Assembly (NCBI GenBank): GCA_003353795.1
Contig: PIVY01000036.1
Span: forward strand, 1-34,007
From: a bacterium
GTDB taxonomy: Bacteria > Krumholzibacteriota > Krumholzibacteriia > LZORAL124-64-63
Length of the DNA stretch: 34,007 nt
Direction: 5' to 3'
Part shown: positions 17,101-25,041 of the stretch, piece by piece
Layout: every line of letters begins with the position of its first letter
How positions within the stretch are numbered: the first letter of the stretch is position 1
Program-made: the position numbers and the translations under genes
The notes under the pieces: generated by a model
Databases searched by the model: none
What the model saw: only the letters and a program-made list of their open reading frames with translations
Told to the model about the DNA's origin: nothing

Positions 17101-18774
17101 GTCGCCCATGAGGTTGTTCCACACTGACCAGATCTCCACGGCGCTGGGCTCGTTCTGCTGGTAGTTGCGGTACAGCTCGAGCTTGCCACGCGAGTGGGCG
17201 GCGCCCTGGTGGTGGTCGCCGCTGTTGATGGCGCCCTCGAACGTACCCTGGTAGTAGCAGTTGTTGTAGCGCGTGTGGGTGCCGCCGGTGGCGGTGCCGA
17301 TGGCGCCGATGGCGCCGCCGTTCGGGTTGGCGAGGAAGGCCTCGGAGCGGCACACGGTGTCGGAGCGGAAGCTGCCCGTGAGGCAGGTGGGGAAGCAGGC
17401 GAAGGGCAGGGCCAGACCGTTGTTGAGCACCGACGCATGGCCGCTGGAGAATCCGCTCATGCCGGCGAAGCCGCGATAGCCGAACATGCTGCGGCCCTGA
17501 TTGAGCCCGTTGATCATGGCCGAGGCGAAGTTGCCGCCGTAGACCTCGAGGATGTTCAGGTAGTCGGCGCCTTCCAGTTGCTGCGCCACCCACTGTCCGC
17601 AGTAGACGGTGGTGATGCCGCTGTCGCTGGGATCACCCACGATCAGGGCGCTGGTGTACCACGACGGATCGAGGGTGGGCGGCGTGGTCTCGTAGCCGAT
17701 GATCTTGGCGACGATGCCCTGAAGGTCGCTGACCGAACGGCAGCTGAGGCGGCCGACATGGACGTCTGCCAGGATGTCGTCGCCGTCGAGGCGGGCGTAG
17801 TAGTGGTCGCCCTCGCCGCCGAAGCCGGAGACGGTTTCGCTCCAGGTGGGCAGGGCGATGGTGCCGTTGGCGTCGCCCACCAGGACCACGTACTCCAGCG
17901 GCGGGTCGAGAGTCGCGTACTGGGTGCGAAGCCAGTTCTGGATGTTGTTGGCGGTGGGACCGGTGGTGCCCAGGTCGGCGACCACGACGTTGAAGCCCTG
18001 CCGGCGGCGCCAGTCGGCCAGCGGCTGGATGGCGTTGACCACCGATCCGTTGTCTGGGCAGAGGATGAGCCAGGTTCCGGGAATGTCGTTGGCGCGGGGC
18101 GCCGTCAGTTCAGCCGGCAGGTTGAGTGCGACCCCGGCCAGAAGGTGGCGCATGGATGCCGGGACGGTACGAGACGGCACCGCTGCGGCCGCGGTCCAGT
18201 CGAGGGTGATCTCCACGCGGGTGGCCACGGTCGCGGTTCGGCTACCGGCGTCGTAGCTCACCGGTCGGATCGAGAGCGACATCACCGTGACGCCGGCCAG
18301 GCTGGCCGCGTCGCCGAGAGACACCAGTTCGGGCTTTGCGGACCGGCCGGCGGTGTACCAGTCGCGGTCGACGACCAGATCGTCGGCCTGGTCGGGTTGC
18401 ACGGGCAGGAGGTCGAGGTCGGTGAGGGTGTGCGTGTCGGCGGCCAACGCGCGGACCGTGGCCTCGGCGCCGGCCGGCACGACCACGAGGCCCGACCACT
18501 CGGGCAGGCCGGGGCGGCCTTCGCGACCGGTGATGGCGCCGTCGGGCAACGTCAGCGCGGTCCAGGTGCGGCCGTCCGCGTCCAGGGTCTCGTGCTGCAG
18601 GGCGCCCAGTTCCACGACCATCCGCACGCCGCCGGCGTGCTCCTCGATCACCTCCACCGAGATGGGAGCGGCATCCGGCCGAGCAGAATCGAGCGGTATC
18701 AGGATCGGCGCGGCGGCAACCGAGGAGGCGAGCGCGGTTGCGAAGGCGAGCGAGACGACGGCGCGTGACGGCAT
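14110..18774 (-). CDS. Large secreted gingipain-like (C25) protein with multiple Ig-like modules and FlgD-like tail
   Basis: 1554 residues. The ATG at 18774 is preceded by GGGAG at seven bases and begins a signal peptide (MPSRAVVSLAFATALASSVAAA). Earlier in-frame ATGs lack a ribosome-binding site. The propeptide-like N-terminus includes GRPGLPEWSGLVVVPAGAEA. The C25-type domain contains EYVVLVGDANGTIALP, FGGEGDHYYARLDGDD, Cys464 in FPTCLTGSF and WNNLMGDPATDLW. The expected catalytic His position is Phe436 in YRGFAG, as in the paralogue where it is Tyr. Beta-rich repeats follow, including a region shared with the paralogue (GLSDFGYEQDDT, RLSICSNGWVSFGD) and an extra segment near residues 1180-1300. 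The tail has QNHPNPFNPATTIDFALP. Proteolysis is not assured. A surface adhesin or inactive enzyme is possible. Confidence 0.85.
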   Translation of the reverse strand: MPSRAVVSLAFATALASSVAAAPILIPLDSARPDAAPISVEVIEEHAGGVRMVVELGALQHETLDADGRTWTALTLPDGAITGREGRPGLPEWSGLVVVPAGAEATVRALAADTHTLTDLDLLPVQPDQADDLVVDRDWYTAGRSAKPELVSLGDAASLAGVTVMSLSIRPVSYDAGSRTATVATRVEITLDWTAAAAVPSRTVPASMRHLLAGVALNLPAELTAPRANDIPGTWLILCPDNGSVVNAIQPLADWRRRQGFNVVVADLGTTGPTANNIQNWLRTQYATLDPPLEYVVLVGDANGTIALPTWSETVSGFGGEGDHYYARLDGDDILADVHVGRLSCRSVSDLQGIVAKIIGYETTPPTLDPSWYTSALIVGDPSDSGITTVYCGQWVAQQLEGADYLNILEVYGGNFASAMINGLNQGRSMFGYRGFAGMSGFSSGHASVLNNGLALPFACFPTCLTGSFRSDTVCRSEAFLANPNGGAIGAIGTATGGTHTRYNNCYYQGTFEGAINSGDHHQGAAHSRGKLELYRNYQQNEPSAVEIWSVWNNLMGDPATDLWMSVPRQLVVEHPAALPASAGALPVTVYASSQPVADARVAIVQGDVVVAVGLTDDVGAVTLPLAAVTNGSLQVTVTGHGLMPYLGDATIGDQPHWVTLDSWQLDDTAGNGDQLVNPGEALEIDLVLRNLGTATATGVNATVTSESSWLIVTQAAAGYAAIPAGGTSSGDRAIRVAVDAAAPDQEACSLRVEVTGADGAWISRFELPVVASRLEPGDVAYSGGDPLPGTSGELVVTLSNDGGRPVAGADAVLQARSPWVAVTDSSGVWGSIAPGGDGTNAGDPFAIVIAGDCPRGHLAPLTIVLTQDDGTVRRVDITLAVGEAGITDPAGPDLYGYHAYDSGDTGYPLAPVYQWVEIDPNHGGSGTDAGLSDFGYEQDDTRTVDLPFAFRYYGVDHTRLSICSNGWVSFGDTDLAHYRNWTVPSAGSPDAMIAVFWDDLRQSGSNRVYRWHDAANHRYIVQWSRMANYHGGIQNCQVILLDPAYHPTTSGDGAIVCQYHTVTNNDNTRGYGTAGIQDHSRTDGVLYTYYADYAPGAAPLVAGTAVAYLPVGVLSLATCDVDPGYLAFAVPVDGQQNRSLHIVNNGPAGSDLNFAVSQVDPTVSGGGAKNLNGSSVVLAEDGYEPGVETTLHLSVTNGSPDDEWIIDVALDFPPGVNVLGASNMTTSNATLGWNGATGDGAEVGWNGDYIYVGFTGQATITIVAEQGLGELALPWTLQGDNYGAPPHSLAGTITLPSLAETIRVESPIAGDIWARGETRDIGWYTSVDITAVDVELTRDGATWETLAVGVPATDGAITWAVTGPVSSTCQVRVSASSDASISDTSNGVFIIQHDLTWLSLDAWSGIVPAGETVTLDASVDAAGLAEGTHEQLLIITHNGGSAVVVPVTLDVGDILPVDDLPRIVALMQNHPNPFNPATTIDFALPAAGPVDLSVYDLAGRRVAVLVTGHQPAGHHTVLWQATDRSGAPLSSGTYIYRLRTETGDHVKKLSLVR

Positions 18775-18817
18775 GGAACGGCTCCCGGTTGACGGCATCG
18801 GATCGAAGACCAGCATG

Positions 18818-18846
18818 ATTTTACAGGATCCGGGAGGATCATTGAA
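18818..18846 (-). promoter_or_regulatory. Putative promoter of the second C25 gene
   Basis: On the minus strand, TTCAAT (18846-18841) and TAAAAT (18823-18818) are 17 bases apart, about 45 bases upstream of the ATG at 18774. The -10 is close to consensus and the -35 is weak. The 169-base gap to the divergent queF must hold both promoters. A TTGACA is seen on the plus strand around 18873-18878, but without a matching -10 at normal spacing. Confidence 0.35.
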
Positions 18847-18943
18847 GGGCGTCACGGAGAAATCACGGTGAATTGACAATTTCTGGCGCCCGCGGCCGAC
18901 ACCCGTTAGCATGGCGCCAACGAACCGAGAGAAAGGATCCGCC

Positions 18944-19315
18944 ATGCCCAGCCAGCCCTCACGCGATCTCGAGGTCTTCGAGAACCCCGCCCCCGACCGG
19001 GATTACGAGATCACGTTCGACTGCCCCGAGTTCACCTGCCTGTGCCCCCTCACCGGGCAGCCCGACTTCGCACACTTCAGCATCGTCTACATTCCCGACA
19101 AGATTTGCGTCGAGTTGAAGTCGTTGAAGCTGTACCTGTGGAGCTTTCGAAACGAGGGTGCCTTCCACGAGAAGGTCACCAACCAGATCCTCGACGACCT
19201 CGTGGCGGCTTGCTCGCCGCGCATGATGGAGGTCAACGGAGAGTGGTTCGTTCGCGGCGGCATCACGACCGAGGTGCGGGCGACGTTCGTGGATCCGGGA
19301 TGGGGCGGCGAATGA
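18944..19315 (+). CDS. queF: NADPH-dependent 7-cyano-7-deazaguanine reductase QueF
   Basis: 123 residues, the short unimodular type. It reduces preQ0 to preQ1 in queuosine biosynthesis in the cytoplasm. The catalytic segment is [14 protein letters not shown]: Cys34 forms the thioimide with preQ0 and Asp41 is the proton donor by family analogy. [20 protein letters not shown] matches the substrate-binding stretch of the family (VESKSLK in other members). The start at 18944 has AAAGGA six bases upstream; an in-frame ATG at 18911 lacks one. Another queuosine gene, queG, lies 2.4 kb further on the opposite strand, so the pathway is partly clustered. It is convergent with the adenylate kinase gene, with five bases between the stops. 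Confidence 0.93.
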   Translation: MPSQPSRDLEVFENPAPDRDYEITFDCPEFTCLCPLTGQPDFAHFSIVYIPDKICVELKSLKLYLWSFRNEGAFHEKVTNQILDDLVAACSPRMMEVNGEWFVRGGITTEVRATFVDPGWGGE

Positions 19316-19320
19316 TCGGG

Positions 19321-19953
19321 CTACAGACCCAGTTTTGACCGGATCTCCGCCTGCACCAGGTCCCGGTCCTGGTTCCCGTCGACGTGCACGATCAATTCCT
19401 TGACCGCGAAGATGTCCAGCACCGGCTTGGTCTTGGCATGGAAGTCGGCGATGCGCGCGCGCAGGGCTTCCTCGTTGTCGTCGTCGCGGGCAACCAGCTG
19501 GCCACCGCACACGTCGCAGGTGTCGTCCTTCTCGGGCCGGTGGTAGAACAGGTTGTAGTCGAGGCCGCACTGGCTGCACAGCCGGCGCGACAGGACCCGC
19601 TGCGCGACGATCTCGTCGGGCATCTCGATGTTGATCACCGCGTCGATGTCGTAGTTCTCGAGGAAGAAGGCGGCCTGGCGCGGGTTGCGGGGAAAGCCGT
19701 CGAGGATGAAGCCGTAGTTCCAGTCGTGGTCCGCGAGGCGCTTGTGAACGATATCGGCCACGATGTCGTCGGCCACCAGTTCACCGCGCGAGACGATGCG
19801 CTTGATGCTGGCGCCGAGCTTGGTGTGGTTCTGCACGCTCCAGCGGAAGATCTCACCCACCGAGATGTGAACCAGGTCGAAGTCCGCGGCGAGCAGCTTG
19901 GCCTGAGTGCCCTTGCCGCAGCCCTGGATACCCATGATGACGTACTTGCGCAT
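19321..19953 (-). CDS. adk: Adenylate kinase (zinc-type LID)
   Basis: 210 residues. It transfers phosphate between ATP and AMP in the cytoplasm. The P-loop reads GIQGCGKGTQAK instead of the usual GPPGAGKGT, the second nucleotide-binding segment is FILDGFPRNPRQA, and the LID region has four cysteines (CSQC and CDVC) expected to bind zinc. SVGEIFRW replaces the common STGDMLR at the AMP site. These changes suggest a divergent adenylate kinase or a second copy with altered nucleotide preference, rather than the standard ribosomal-operon adk. The start at 19953 begins the family-typical MRKYVIMG. The ribosome-binding site is weak. Confidence 0.82.
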   Translation of the reverse strand: MRKYVIMGIQGCGKGTQAKLLAADFDLVHISVGEIFRWSVQNHTKLGASIKRIVSRGELVADDIVADIVHKRLADHDWNYGFILDGFPRNPRQAAFFLENYDIDAVINIEMPDEIVAQRVLSRRLCSQCGLDYNLFYHRPEKDDTCDVCGGQLVARDDDNEEALRARIADFHAKTKPVLDIFAVKELIVHVDGNQDRDLVQAEIRSKLGL

Positions 19954-20138
19954 GGTGGTCTTTCGGGTTCGGGATCCTGGTCGGCACACCTGTGGATGAT
20001 CGGCGTGGTTTCGGGCGCCTTGAATGAGCAATATGCCCCACGCCCGCGGCTTGCACCAGTCGTACGCGAGGACTCCAGTGAAAAAGGCGGTGACGTCACT
20101 GATTCGCTCTCCTAGAGTCCCGATCGAGGTATGAAAGC

Positions 20139-20687
20139 ATGAAAGTCAAAACACTCGCAGAGGCCTGTGCATTCGTGAAATCGGTGCAGATCTGCACCGT
20201 CTTTCCGTCGGACAAGACCGAACTGACATCCTTGTATGAACACGTCGACCTTCCGGAGAAGCAGCCGGGCGAATCCGGATGGGGCCAGCGGATCGAAGCG
20301 GTCTGGCCGTGGAAGAATCAGCTCCCCGCCAACTATCCGAACGAGATCTACTATGGGAAGATCAAGAGTGGATTCGCGGTGCTGATGGAGATGGGCTACC
20401 TCGATACCGTTCATTTCGCAGCCGCCTATCGACCGGTTCGTGCACTGAACCAGCTGGCGCAGCAGATCTTCGAAAAGATCCGCATCGAACCGTGGGTCAC
20501 CGGCGAATTGCGGAACGAAGTGATGGCGGAAACCGGCTGCTCGAAGAGCCCATTCGATACCGCGCTGAAGAATCTGCAGATCTCGATGAACGTCGTCCGC
20601 GACTGCGAAGCCGAACAGGATACCTGGCTCACGTTTCAGGAAGTCTATAGCGATATCTGGAAGCGGCATGTTCGGGATGAAGACTAG
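20139..20687 (+). CDS. AlkZ-related-type / winged-helix protein, function unknown
   Basis: 182 residues, cytoplasmic, no signal peptide. The N-terminal part has VDLPEKQPGESGWGQR and VWPWKNQLPANYPNEIYYGK, which resemble proteins annotated as AlkZ-related (a small relative of the winged-helix DNA glycosylase YcaQ/AlkZ). The identification rests on recollection of that family and is tentative. The C-terminal GELRNEVMAETGCSKSPFDT followed by ALKNLQISMNVVRD looks like a winged-helix DNA-binding unit. The start at 20139 has GAGGT a little upstream. Codon use is somewhat less GC-biased than in neighbouring genes. It stands alone between two minus-strand genes. Confidence 0.55.
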   Translation: MKVKTLAEACAFVKSVQICTVFPSDKTELTSLYEHVDLPEKQPGESGWGQRIEAVWPWKNQLPANYPNEIYYGKIKSGFAVLMEMGYLDTVHFAAAYRPVRALNQLAQQIFEKIRIEPWVTGELRNEVMAETGCSKSPFDTALKNLQISMNVVRDCEAEQDTWLTFQEVYSDIWKRHVRDED

Positions 20688-20734
20688 CCGACAGGAACGT
20701 CAGAGCAACGCTCCCCCGACCCCACGAGCCCGCC

Positions 20735-21733
20735 TCAACCGGTGGCAAGCGTGATCGGCAGCGGGGTGCTGCACGACGGACACTCCGGCGTGGTGAGATG
20801 CACCGTCGTCCGATACCCGCGCCGCTCGATCACCGACACTCCGCACTCGGGACAGCGAGTATTGTTCCACGCCGGCAGGTGAAGATTCCCGGTGAATACA
20901 TACCGCAGTCGATCCGCACACAGAGCGGCCGCACGCTCGAGAGTCGCCGGCGGAGTCGCCGGTGCGTCGAACCGAAACTCCGGACGATACGCGGACAGGT
21001 GCAGCGGAATATCCACCGAAAGATCGGCCACGAAGTCGCGGAGCCTGGCGAAGTGATCCACCGTGTCGTTGTGCCCGGGGATCACCAGGTTCGTCACCTC
21101 CACGTGAACGCCGGCCTCGTGCAGCGCGACGATGTTGGCCAGCACCGGATCCAGCTGACCCTTGCACACCTCGCGGTAGAAGCTGTCGTCCATGCTCTTG
21201 AGGTCGACGTTAGCGGCGTCCAGCAGCGGGATCAGTTCGGCGATGGGTTCGGGGTTGAGGTAGCCGTTGGTCACCACCACGTTCACCAGCCCGGCCTCGC
21301 GCGCCAGCCGCGCCGTGTCGCGGACGAATTCGAACCAGACCAGCGGTTCGCTGTAGGTGAAGGCGATACCCACCGACGCGTGCTGCTTCGCGAGGGCCAC
21401 CACGTCGGCTGGTGAGAGGTCGTCGGTGCGGCCATGCAGGGTCTGGCTGATCTGCCAGTTCTGACAGAAGGCGCAGTGCAGGTTGCAGCCCTTGGCGGCC
21501 ACCGAAAGGATGGGCTGGCCGGGGAGGTAGTGGTAGAGCGGTTTCTTCTCCATGGGGTCGAGGCCCGTGGCCACGACCTGACCGTACTGCAGCGGTAGCA
21601 TGCGGCCCTCGCGGTTGCCGCGAGTCCCGCACTGGCCATCCTGACCATCGCCCAGAACGCAGCCCACCGGGCAGAGCTCGCAGGCCACCCTGCGGTCGGT
21701 CGCCGTCTGCCAGTACGCCGCTTCACCGCTCAT
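20735..21733 (-). CDS. amrS: AmmeMemoRadiSam-system radical SAM enzyme
   Basis: 332 residues. The radical SAM cluster motif CxxxCxxC is at Cys83, Cys87 and Cys90 (KGCNLHCAFCQNWQIS). The N-terminal cysteine pattern (CELCPVGC, then CGTR) and PLYHYLPGQPILSVA are typical of AmrS, the radical SAM member of the AmmeMemoRadiSam set, which is related to pyruvate-formate-lyase activating enzymes. The C-terminal CPECG and CPSCSTPLP add a zinc-ribbon-like element. The start ATG overlaps the queG stop by four bases (ATGA), so it is the third gene of the NPD-queG-amrS operon. The usual partners (AmmeMemo and AMMECR1 proteins) are not in this window. The reaction catalysed is not established. Confidence 0.88.
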   Translation of the reverse strand: MSGEAAYWQTATDRRVACELCPVGCVLGDGQDGQCGTRGNREGRMLPLQYGQVVATGLDPMEKKPLYHYLPGQPILSVAAKGCNLHCAFCQNWQISQTLHGRTDDLSPADVVALAKQHASVGIAFTYSEPLVWFEFVRDTARLAREAGLVNVVVTNGYLNPEPIAELIPLLDAANVDLKSMDDSFYREVCKGQLDPVLANIVALHEAGVHVEVTNLVIPGHNDTVDHFARLRDFVADLSVDIPLHLSAYRPEFRFDAPATPPATLERAAALCADRLRYVFTGNLHLPAWNNTRCPECGVSVIERRGYRTTVHLTTPECPSCSTPLPITLATG

Positions 21734-22857
21734 GCCGGCTCCTCCAGTCGGTTCACGGCCCAGGCTGCCACGGCGCGGACCTCGGGATCGGGATCCTCGC
21801 TGGCGGCGCGTCTCACCTCGTCCAGAAGATCGACCCGACCGGTGTTCGCGGCCACCACCAGGGCGTTGCGCCGCAGGCCCTCGGGATGCGCACGCCAGAG
21901 CGGCGTGCGCCGGAAACGCTCCCGGAACCCCTCGGCGTCCAGGCCGATCAGGCCGGCGAGGTCGATCTCGGCGTGGGCCTGCAGCGGCGCGTAGGCGTCG
22001 CGAGGCGTCGGTCTGCCGGCGGCGCCCCGCAGCGCCTTGCCGTTCCACGGACACACCTGCTGGCAGACATCGCAGCCGAACAGGTGGTCGCCCTGTCGGT
22101 CGCGCTCGTCGGCGGGCGCGCGGCCCTGCCACTCGATGGTCCAGGTGCTGAGACAGCGGCCGGCGTCGAGGACCCGTGCGTCGATGAACGCGTCGGTGGG
22201 GCAGGCGTCGAGACAGCGTGTGCAGGAGCCGCAGCGGTCGGTATCCTCCCGCGGAAGCGATCCGCGGGCCGCGACTTCGAACAGCGGATGCGGAGCCCCG
22301 GTCCAGTCGGAGAGGACCAGGTTGGTGGGCGCCACGGCCAGGAACATCCCCGAGCCCAGGGTCTCGTGGATGAGGCAGGTGTTCTTGCCCACGAATCCCA
22401 GGCCAGCGCGTACCGCCCAGGCGCGTTCCAGGTACGGCCCGGTATCCACCGCCGGGTGCGCCTCGAGCTCCGGCCAGGTCTCGCGAAGGTCTCGCAGCAC
22501 AGCCTTGACGGCCGCGAGCAGGACGTCGTGATAGTCGCTCCCCCGCGCGTAGCGGGAGACACCCCGCATCCAGTCCTGCGCTTCGTCAGGCGCCGGCCAG
22601 CCGTCGGTGTAGCGCTGGGCGAAGATCAGCAGCGACTTCGCCCACGGATTGCGCACCCGCGGGTCGGCGCGCTCGTCGCGGGTGCGCGCGAGATACTCGA
22701 GGTCGCCGTGGAGATCGTCGTCGAGCCAGCGGCGCCAGTGTTCTGCACCCGGTGCAGGGCCGTCCAGCGGCACGGCGCCGGCCAGGTCGATGCCGCGGGC
22801 CGGGCAGAGTTCGGCCAGACGCCGCGCCAGTTCGGCTGCGGATCCCGCCGGGCTCAT
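21730..22857 (-). CDS. queG: Epoxyqueuosine reductase QueG
   Basis: 375 residues. It catalyses the last step of queuosine formation in tRNA, reducing epoxyqueuosine with a cobalamin cofactor and two 4Fe-4S clusters. Cluster motifs are visible as CGSCTRCLDACPTDAF and CDVCQQVCPWN. The upstream part has the family string WAVRAGLGFVGKNTCLI with TGPYLERA. The C-terminus has HEAT-like helices (GLRRNALVVAANTG, EVRAVAAWAVNRL) seen in many QueG proteins. Its ATG overlaps the end of the upstream flavoenzyme gene by four bases, and its stop overlaps amrS, so the three are co-translated. queF lies nearby. Confidence 0.93.
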   Translation of the reverse strand: MSPAGSAAELARRLAELCPARGIDLAGAVPLDGPAPGAEHWRRWLDDDLHGDLEYLARTRDERADPRVRNPWAKSLLIFAQRYTDGWPAPDEAQDWMRGVSRYARGSDYHDVLLAAVKAVLRDLRETWPELEAHPAVDTGPYLERAWAVRAGLGFVGKNTCLIHETLGSGMFLAVAPTNLVLSDWTGAPHPLFEVAARGSLPREDTDRCGSCTRCLDACPTDAFIDARVLDAGRCLSTWTIEWQGRAPADERDRQGDHLFGCDVCQQVCPWNGKALRGAAGRPTPRDAYAPLQAHAEIDLAGLIGLDAEGFRERFRRTPLWRAHPEGLRRNALVVAANTGRVDLLDEVRRAASEDPDPEVRAVAAWAVNRLEEPA

Positions 22858-23804
22858 GCCCCGGCCAGTCTGGTCACGGCCGCCGTATAATCGGTCGACA
22901 TGCGCGCGACGACCTCGGCCACCGTGGGCACGTCGTCGATGAGGCCCGAGACCTGACCGATCTCGAGCTCGCCCTCGTCGAGGTCGCCCTCCAGCATGCC
23001 GCGGCGGGCGCGCCCCTGCCCCAGCAGTTCCTGGAGTTCGTCGCGATCGGCGCCGCGGGCCTCGGCTTCCGCGACCTGCTCGAAGAAACGATTGCGCAGC
23101 AGGCGCACCGGGACGTGGCGCTTCATGGCGAGCATGGTGTCGCCGGCCCCGGCCTCCACCACCGCCTGCTTGAACGCCTCGTGGCCGCTGGATTCGCGGG
23201 TCACGGCGAAACGCGACCCTACCTGGACGCCGTCCGCGCCCAGGGCCATGGCCGCCGCCCACTGGCCTCCCGTGGCGATCCCGCCGGCAGCCACCACGGG
23301 GATGTTCACCGCCTGCACGCACTGGGGCACCAGCACCATGGTGGTCAATTCCTCGCGGCCGTTGTGTCCGCCCGCCTCGAATCCCTCGCAGATCACCGCA
23401 TCGCAGCCCGCGTCCTCGCACTTGACGGCCAGCTCCGGGCTGGCCACCACGTGCAGCACGGTGCAGCCGGCCTTCTTCAGGACCCCGATGGCGCGCTTCG
23501 GCGAGCCGGCGCTGGTGACGAAGATCGTCACACCGTCGGCCACGGCCAGCTCCACCACCTCGCGGCTGTGGGGGTAGAGAAGCGGCACGTTCACGCCGAA
23601 GGGTCGGTCGGTGAGGGACCGGCACTTGGCCAGCTGCTCGCCGAAGAGGTCGGGGCGCATGCTGCCCGAACCGAGCAGTCCGAGGCCACCGGCATTGGAT
23701 ACGGCGGCGGCAAGTTTGGCCCCGCTCATGTAGATCATGCCGCCCTGGATGACGGGAAGATCGATGCCGAGCAGGCGGCAGAGTCGGTTGTCGGACCAGT
23801 TCAC
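22854..23804 (-). CDS. Nitronate monooxygenase / FabK-like FMN-dependent oxidoreductase
   Basis: 316 residues from a GTG start at 23804, placed seven bases after AGGGA. No well-placed ATG exists. The TIM-barrel FMN family is shown by the N-terminal PVIQGGMIYMSGAKLAAAVS and AGGLGLLGSG, the middle CEGFEAGGHNGREELTTM, and the phosphate-binding VPVVAAGGIATGGQWAAAM followed by GADGVQVGSRF. Nitronate monooxygenases and FabK-type enoyl-ACP reductases share these features and cannot be separated by eye. The GGHNG...LTTM..VPQ stretch is compatible with either. It is the first gene of the overlapping operon with queG and amrS. Confidence 0.82.
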   Translation of the reverse strand: MNWSDNRLCRLLGIDLPVIQGGMIYMSGAKLAAAVSNAGGLGLLGSGSMRPDLFGEQLAKCRSLTDRPFGVNVPLLYPHSREVVELAVADGVTIFVTSAGSPKRAIGVLKKAGCTVLHVVASPELAVKCEDAGCDAVICEGFEAGGHNGREELTTMVLVPQCVQAVNIPVVAAGGIATGGQWAAAMALGADGVQVGSRFAVTRESSGHEAFKQAVVEAGAGDTMLAMKRHVPVRLLRNRFFEQVAEAEARGADRDELQELLGQGRARRGMLEGDLDEGELEIGQVSGLIDDVPTVAEVVARMSTDYTAAVTRLAGA

Positions 23805-24105
23805 CAGGCAGTCCCTTCGCCGATTTCGAGGCCGGACATTGCTCCCGGAAGGCTCCGCCGGAGCGGATCCGTGAACCGAGAACGATTCTTGCAAACGGAC
23901 TTTCGCGAGGCCCACGGCATGGCGAGCATACGCCTCTGCGCGCCGCCGTGGCCAACGGAATCGCCACTGGAGAATACCAGATGCCGTTGATCCAGAATAC
24001 CTTGCGAGCGTCGACCGTGCAAAATCCACCTTTGAAGTTCGCGCCGATTGTCGCCTATGTTTGCGCCACAGTACGACCCGTCAGTCCGTTCTTCTGGAGG
24101 TTCTC
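23805..24105. other. 301-base divergent intergenic region
   Basis: No convincing gene is present. It separates the minus-strand NPD operon from the plus-strand cytochrome locus and should hold both promoters. The plus-strand promoter candidate is listed separately. For the minus strand, TTGGCC and TATGCT occur with a spacing of 19 bases in the middle of the region, which is only a weak candidate. A small GC-rich stem (ggctccgccggagc) lies near the NPD start. Confidence 0.6.
24032..24061 (+). promoter_or_regulatory. Putative promoter of the electron-conduit genes
   Basis: TTGAAG at 24032-24037 and TATGTT at 24056-24061 are 18 bases apart, about 45 bases before the decaheme cytochrome ATG. Each matches four of six consensus positions. 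The GGAGGT ribosome-binding site follows at 24097-24102. Confidence 0.4.
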
Positions 24106-25029
24106 ATGCGGAGAATGATCTGCCTCGTCTGCAGCCTCGCGGTCCTGGTCGCAGGACCGGCCGCCTGGAGCGGCGAGTATCTCGATGGCATCGAGGTCCC
24201 CGCCGACGCGACCTACGTCGGGTCGGAAGACTGCCTCGCTTGCCACGAAGAAGTCGGCGAGTTCTACGCCCACTCTCCCCACCTGCCCGAACTCGGCCTT
24301 TCGGTTCCTGGCCGGGCCGACATCTTCGGCTGCGAGGCTTGCCACGGTCCCGGCAGTCTGCACGTCGACGAGGGCGGCGACGGCTGGATCATGGGCCTCG
24401 ACATCATGCGGGCGCTGGACGACGTGAGCCGCGCTAACATGTGCACCCAGTGCCACCTGAGCCTGGACCTGCAGTATGCCGACGGTCCGCACGCGGGCAC
24501 CGAGGTCTCGTGCGCCGATTGCCATGCCGACCAGGTTCACTTCGGCGGCCAGGCCCGACCGGCCAACGAGTACCGCAACCGCTCCGAGTTCTGTCTGCAG
24601 TGCCACACGGCGGTGTCCGCAGCGTTCCGGCTGCCGTTCCGGCACCGCGTGCTCGAGGGCGACATCGGTTGTGCCGATTGCCACGACCACCACGGCGGCA
24701 ACGACCGCACCACCTGGGAAGGCGCCAATGCCACCTGCCTGAGCTGCCACAACCAGATGGCCGGCCCGTTCGTGTTCGAGCACGGCGGCACCACGGGCGA
24801 GCAGTGCACCAGCTGCCACCTGCCCCACGGATCGCACAACGACAAGCTGCTCACCCAGGACGGCAACGGTCTCTGCCTGCAGTGCCACTACGAGGTGGTC
24901 AATGGGGATCCCAGCTTCGACTTCGGCGGCGTCCCCCACAACGGTCTGCTCCAGGGCGAGGCCCGCTGCTACGACTGCCACCGCGAGATCCACGGTTCCA
25001 ACGTGTCCCCGTCCTTCCGGGACCAGTAA
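24106..25029 (+). CDS. Periplasmic decaheme c-type cytochrome (DmsE/MtrA-like)
   Basis: 307 residues from an ATG four bases after GGAGGT; an in-frame TTG at 24061 lacks a site. A signal peptide spans about residues 1-23. Exactly ten CxxCH heme motifs begin at Cys43, 76, 113, 136, 163, 189, 211, 234, 257 and 288, the count and approximate size of MtrA and DmsE. GPFVFEHGG followed by CTSCHLPHGSHNDKLL and LCLQCH is the DmsE-family hallmark. In Shewanella-type conduits, such a protein sits in the outer-membrane barrel and passes electrons from the periplasm to a surface cytochrome. The barrel gene follows after 12 bases. The electron donor is not encoded here. Confidence 0.92.
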   Translation: MRRMICLVCSLAVLVAGPAAWSGEYLDGIEVPADATYVGSEDCLACHEEVGEFYAHSPHLPELGLSVPGRADIFGCEACHGPGSLHVDEGGDGWIMGLDIMRALDDVSRANMCTQCHLSLDLQYADGPHAGTEVSCADCHADQVHFGGQARPANEYRNRSEFCLQCHTAVSAAFRLPFRHRVLEGDIGCADCHDHHGGNDRTTWEGANATCLSCHNQMAGPFVFEHGGTTGEQCTSCHLPHGSHNDKLLTQDGNGLCLQCHYEVVNGDPSFDFGGVPHNGLLQGEARCYDCHREIHGSNVSPSFRDQ

Positions 25030-25041
25030 GGAGGCAAGGTC

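Noticed and set aside
22854-23804. Assigning fabK to the NPD-family gene.
   Set aside because: FabK and nitronate monooxygenases share all visible motifs, and there are no fatty-acid synthesis neighbours to decide between them.
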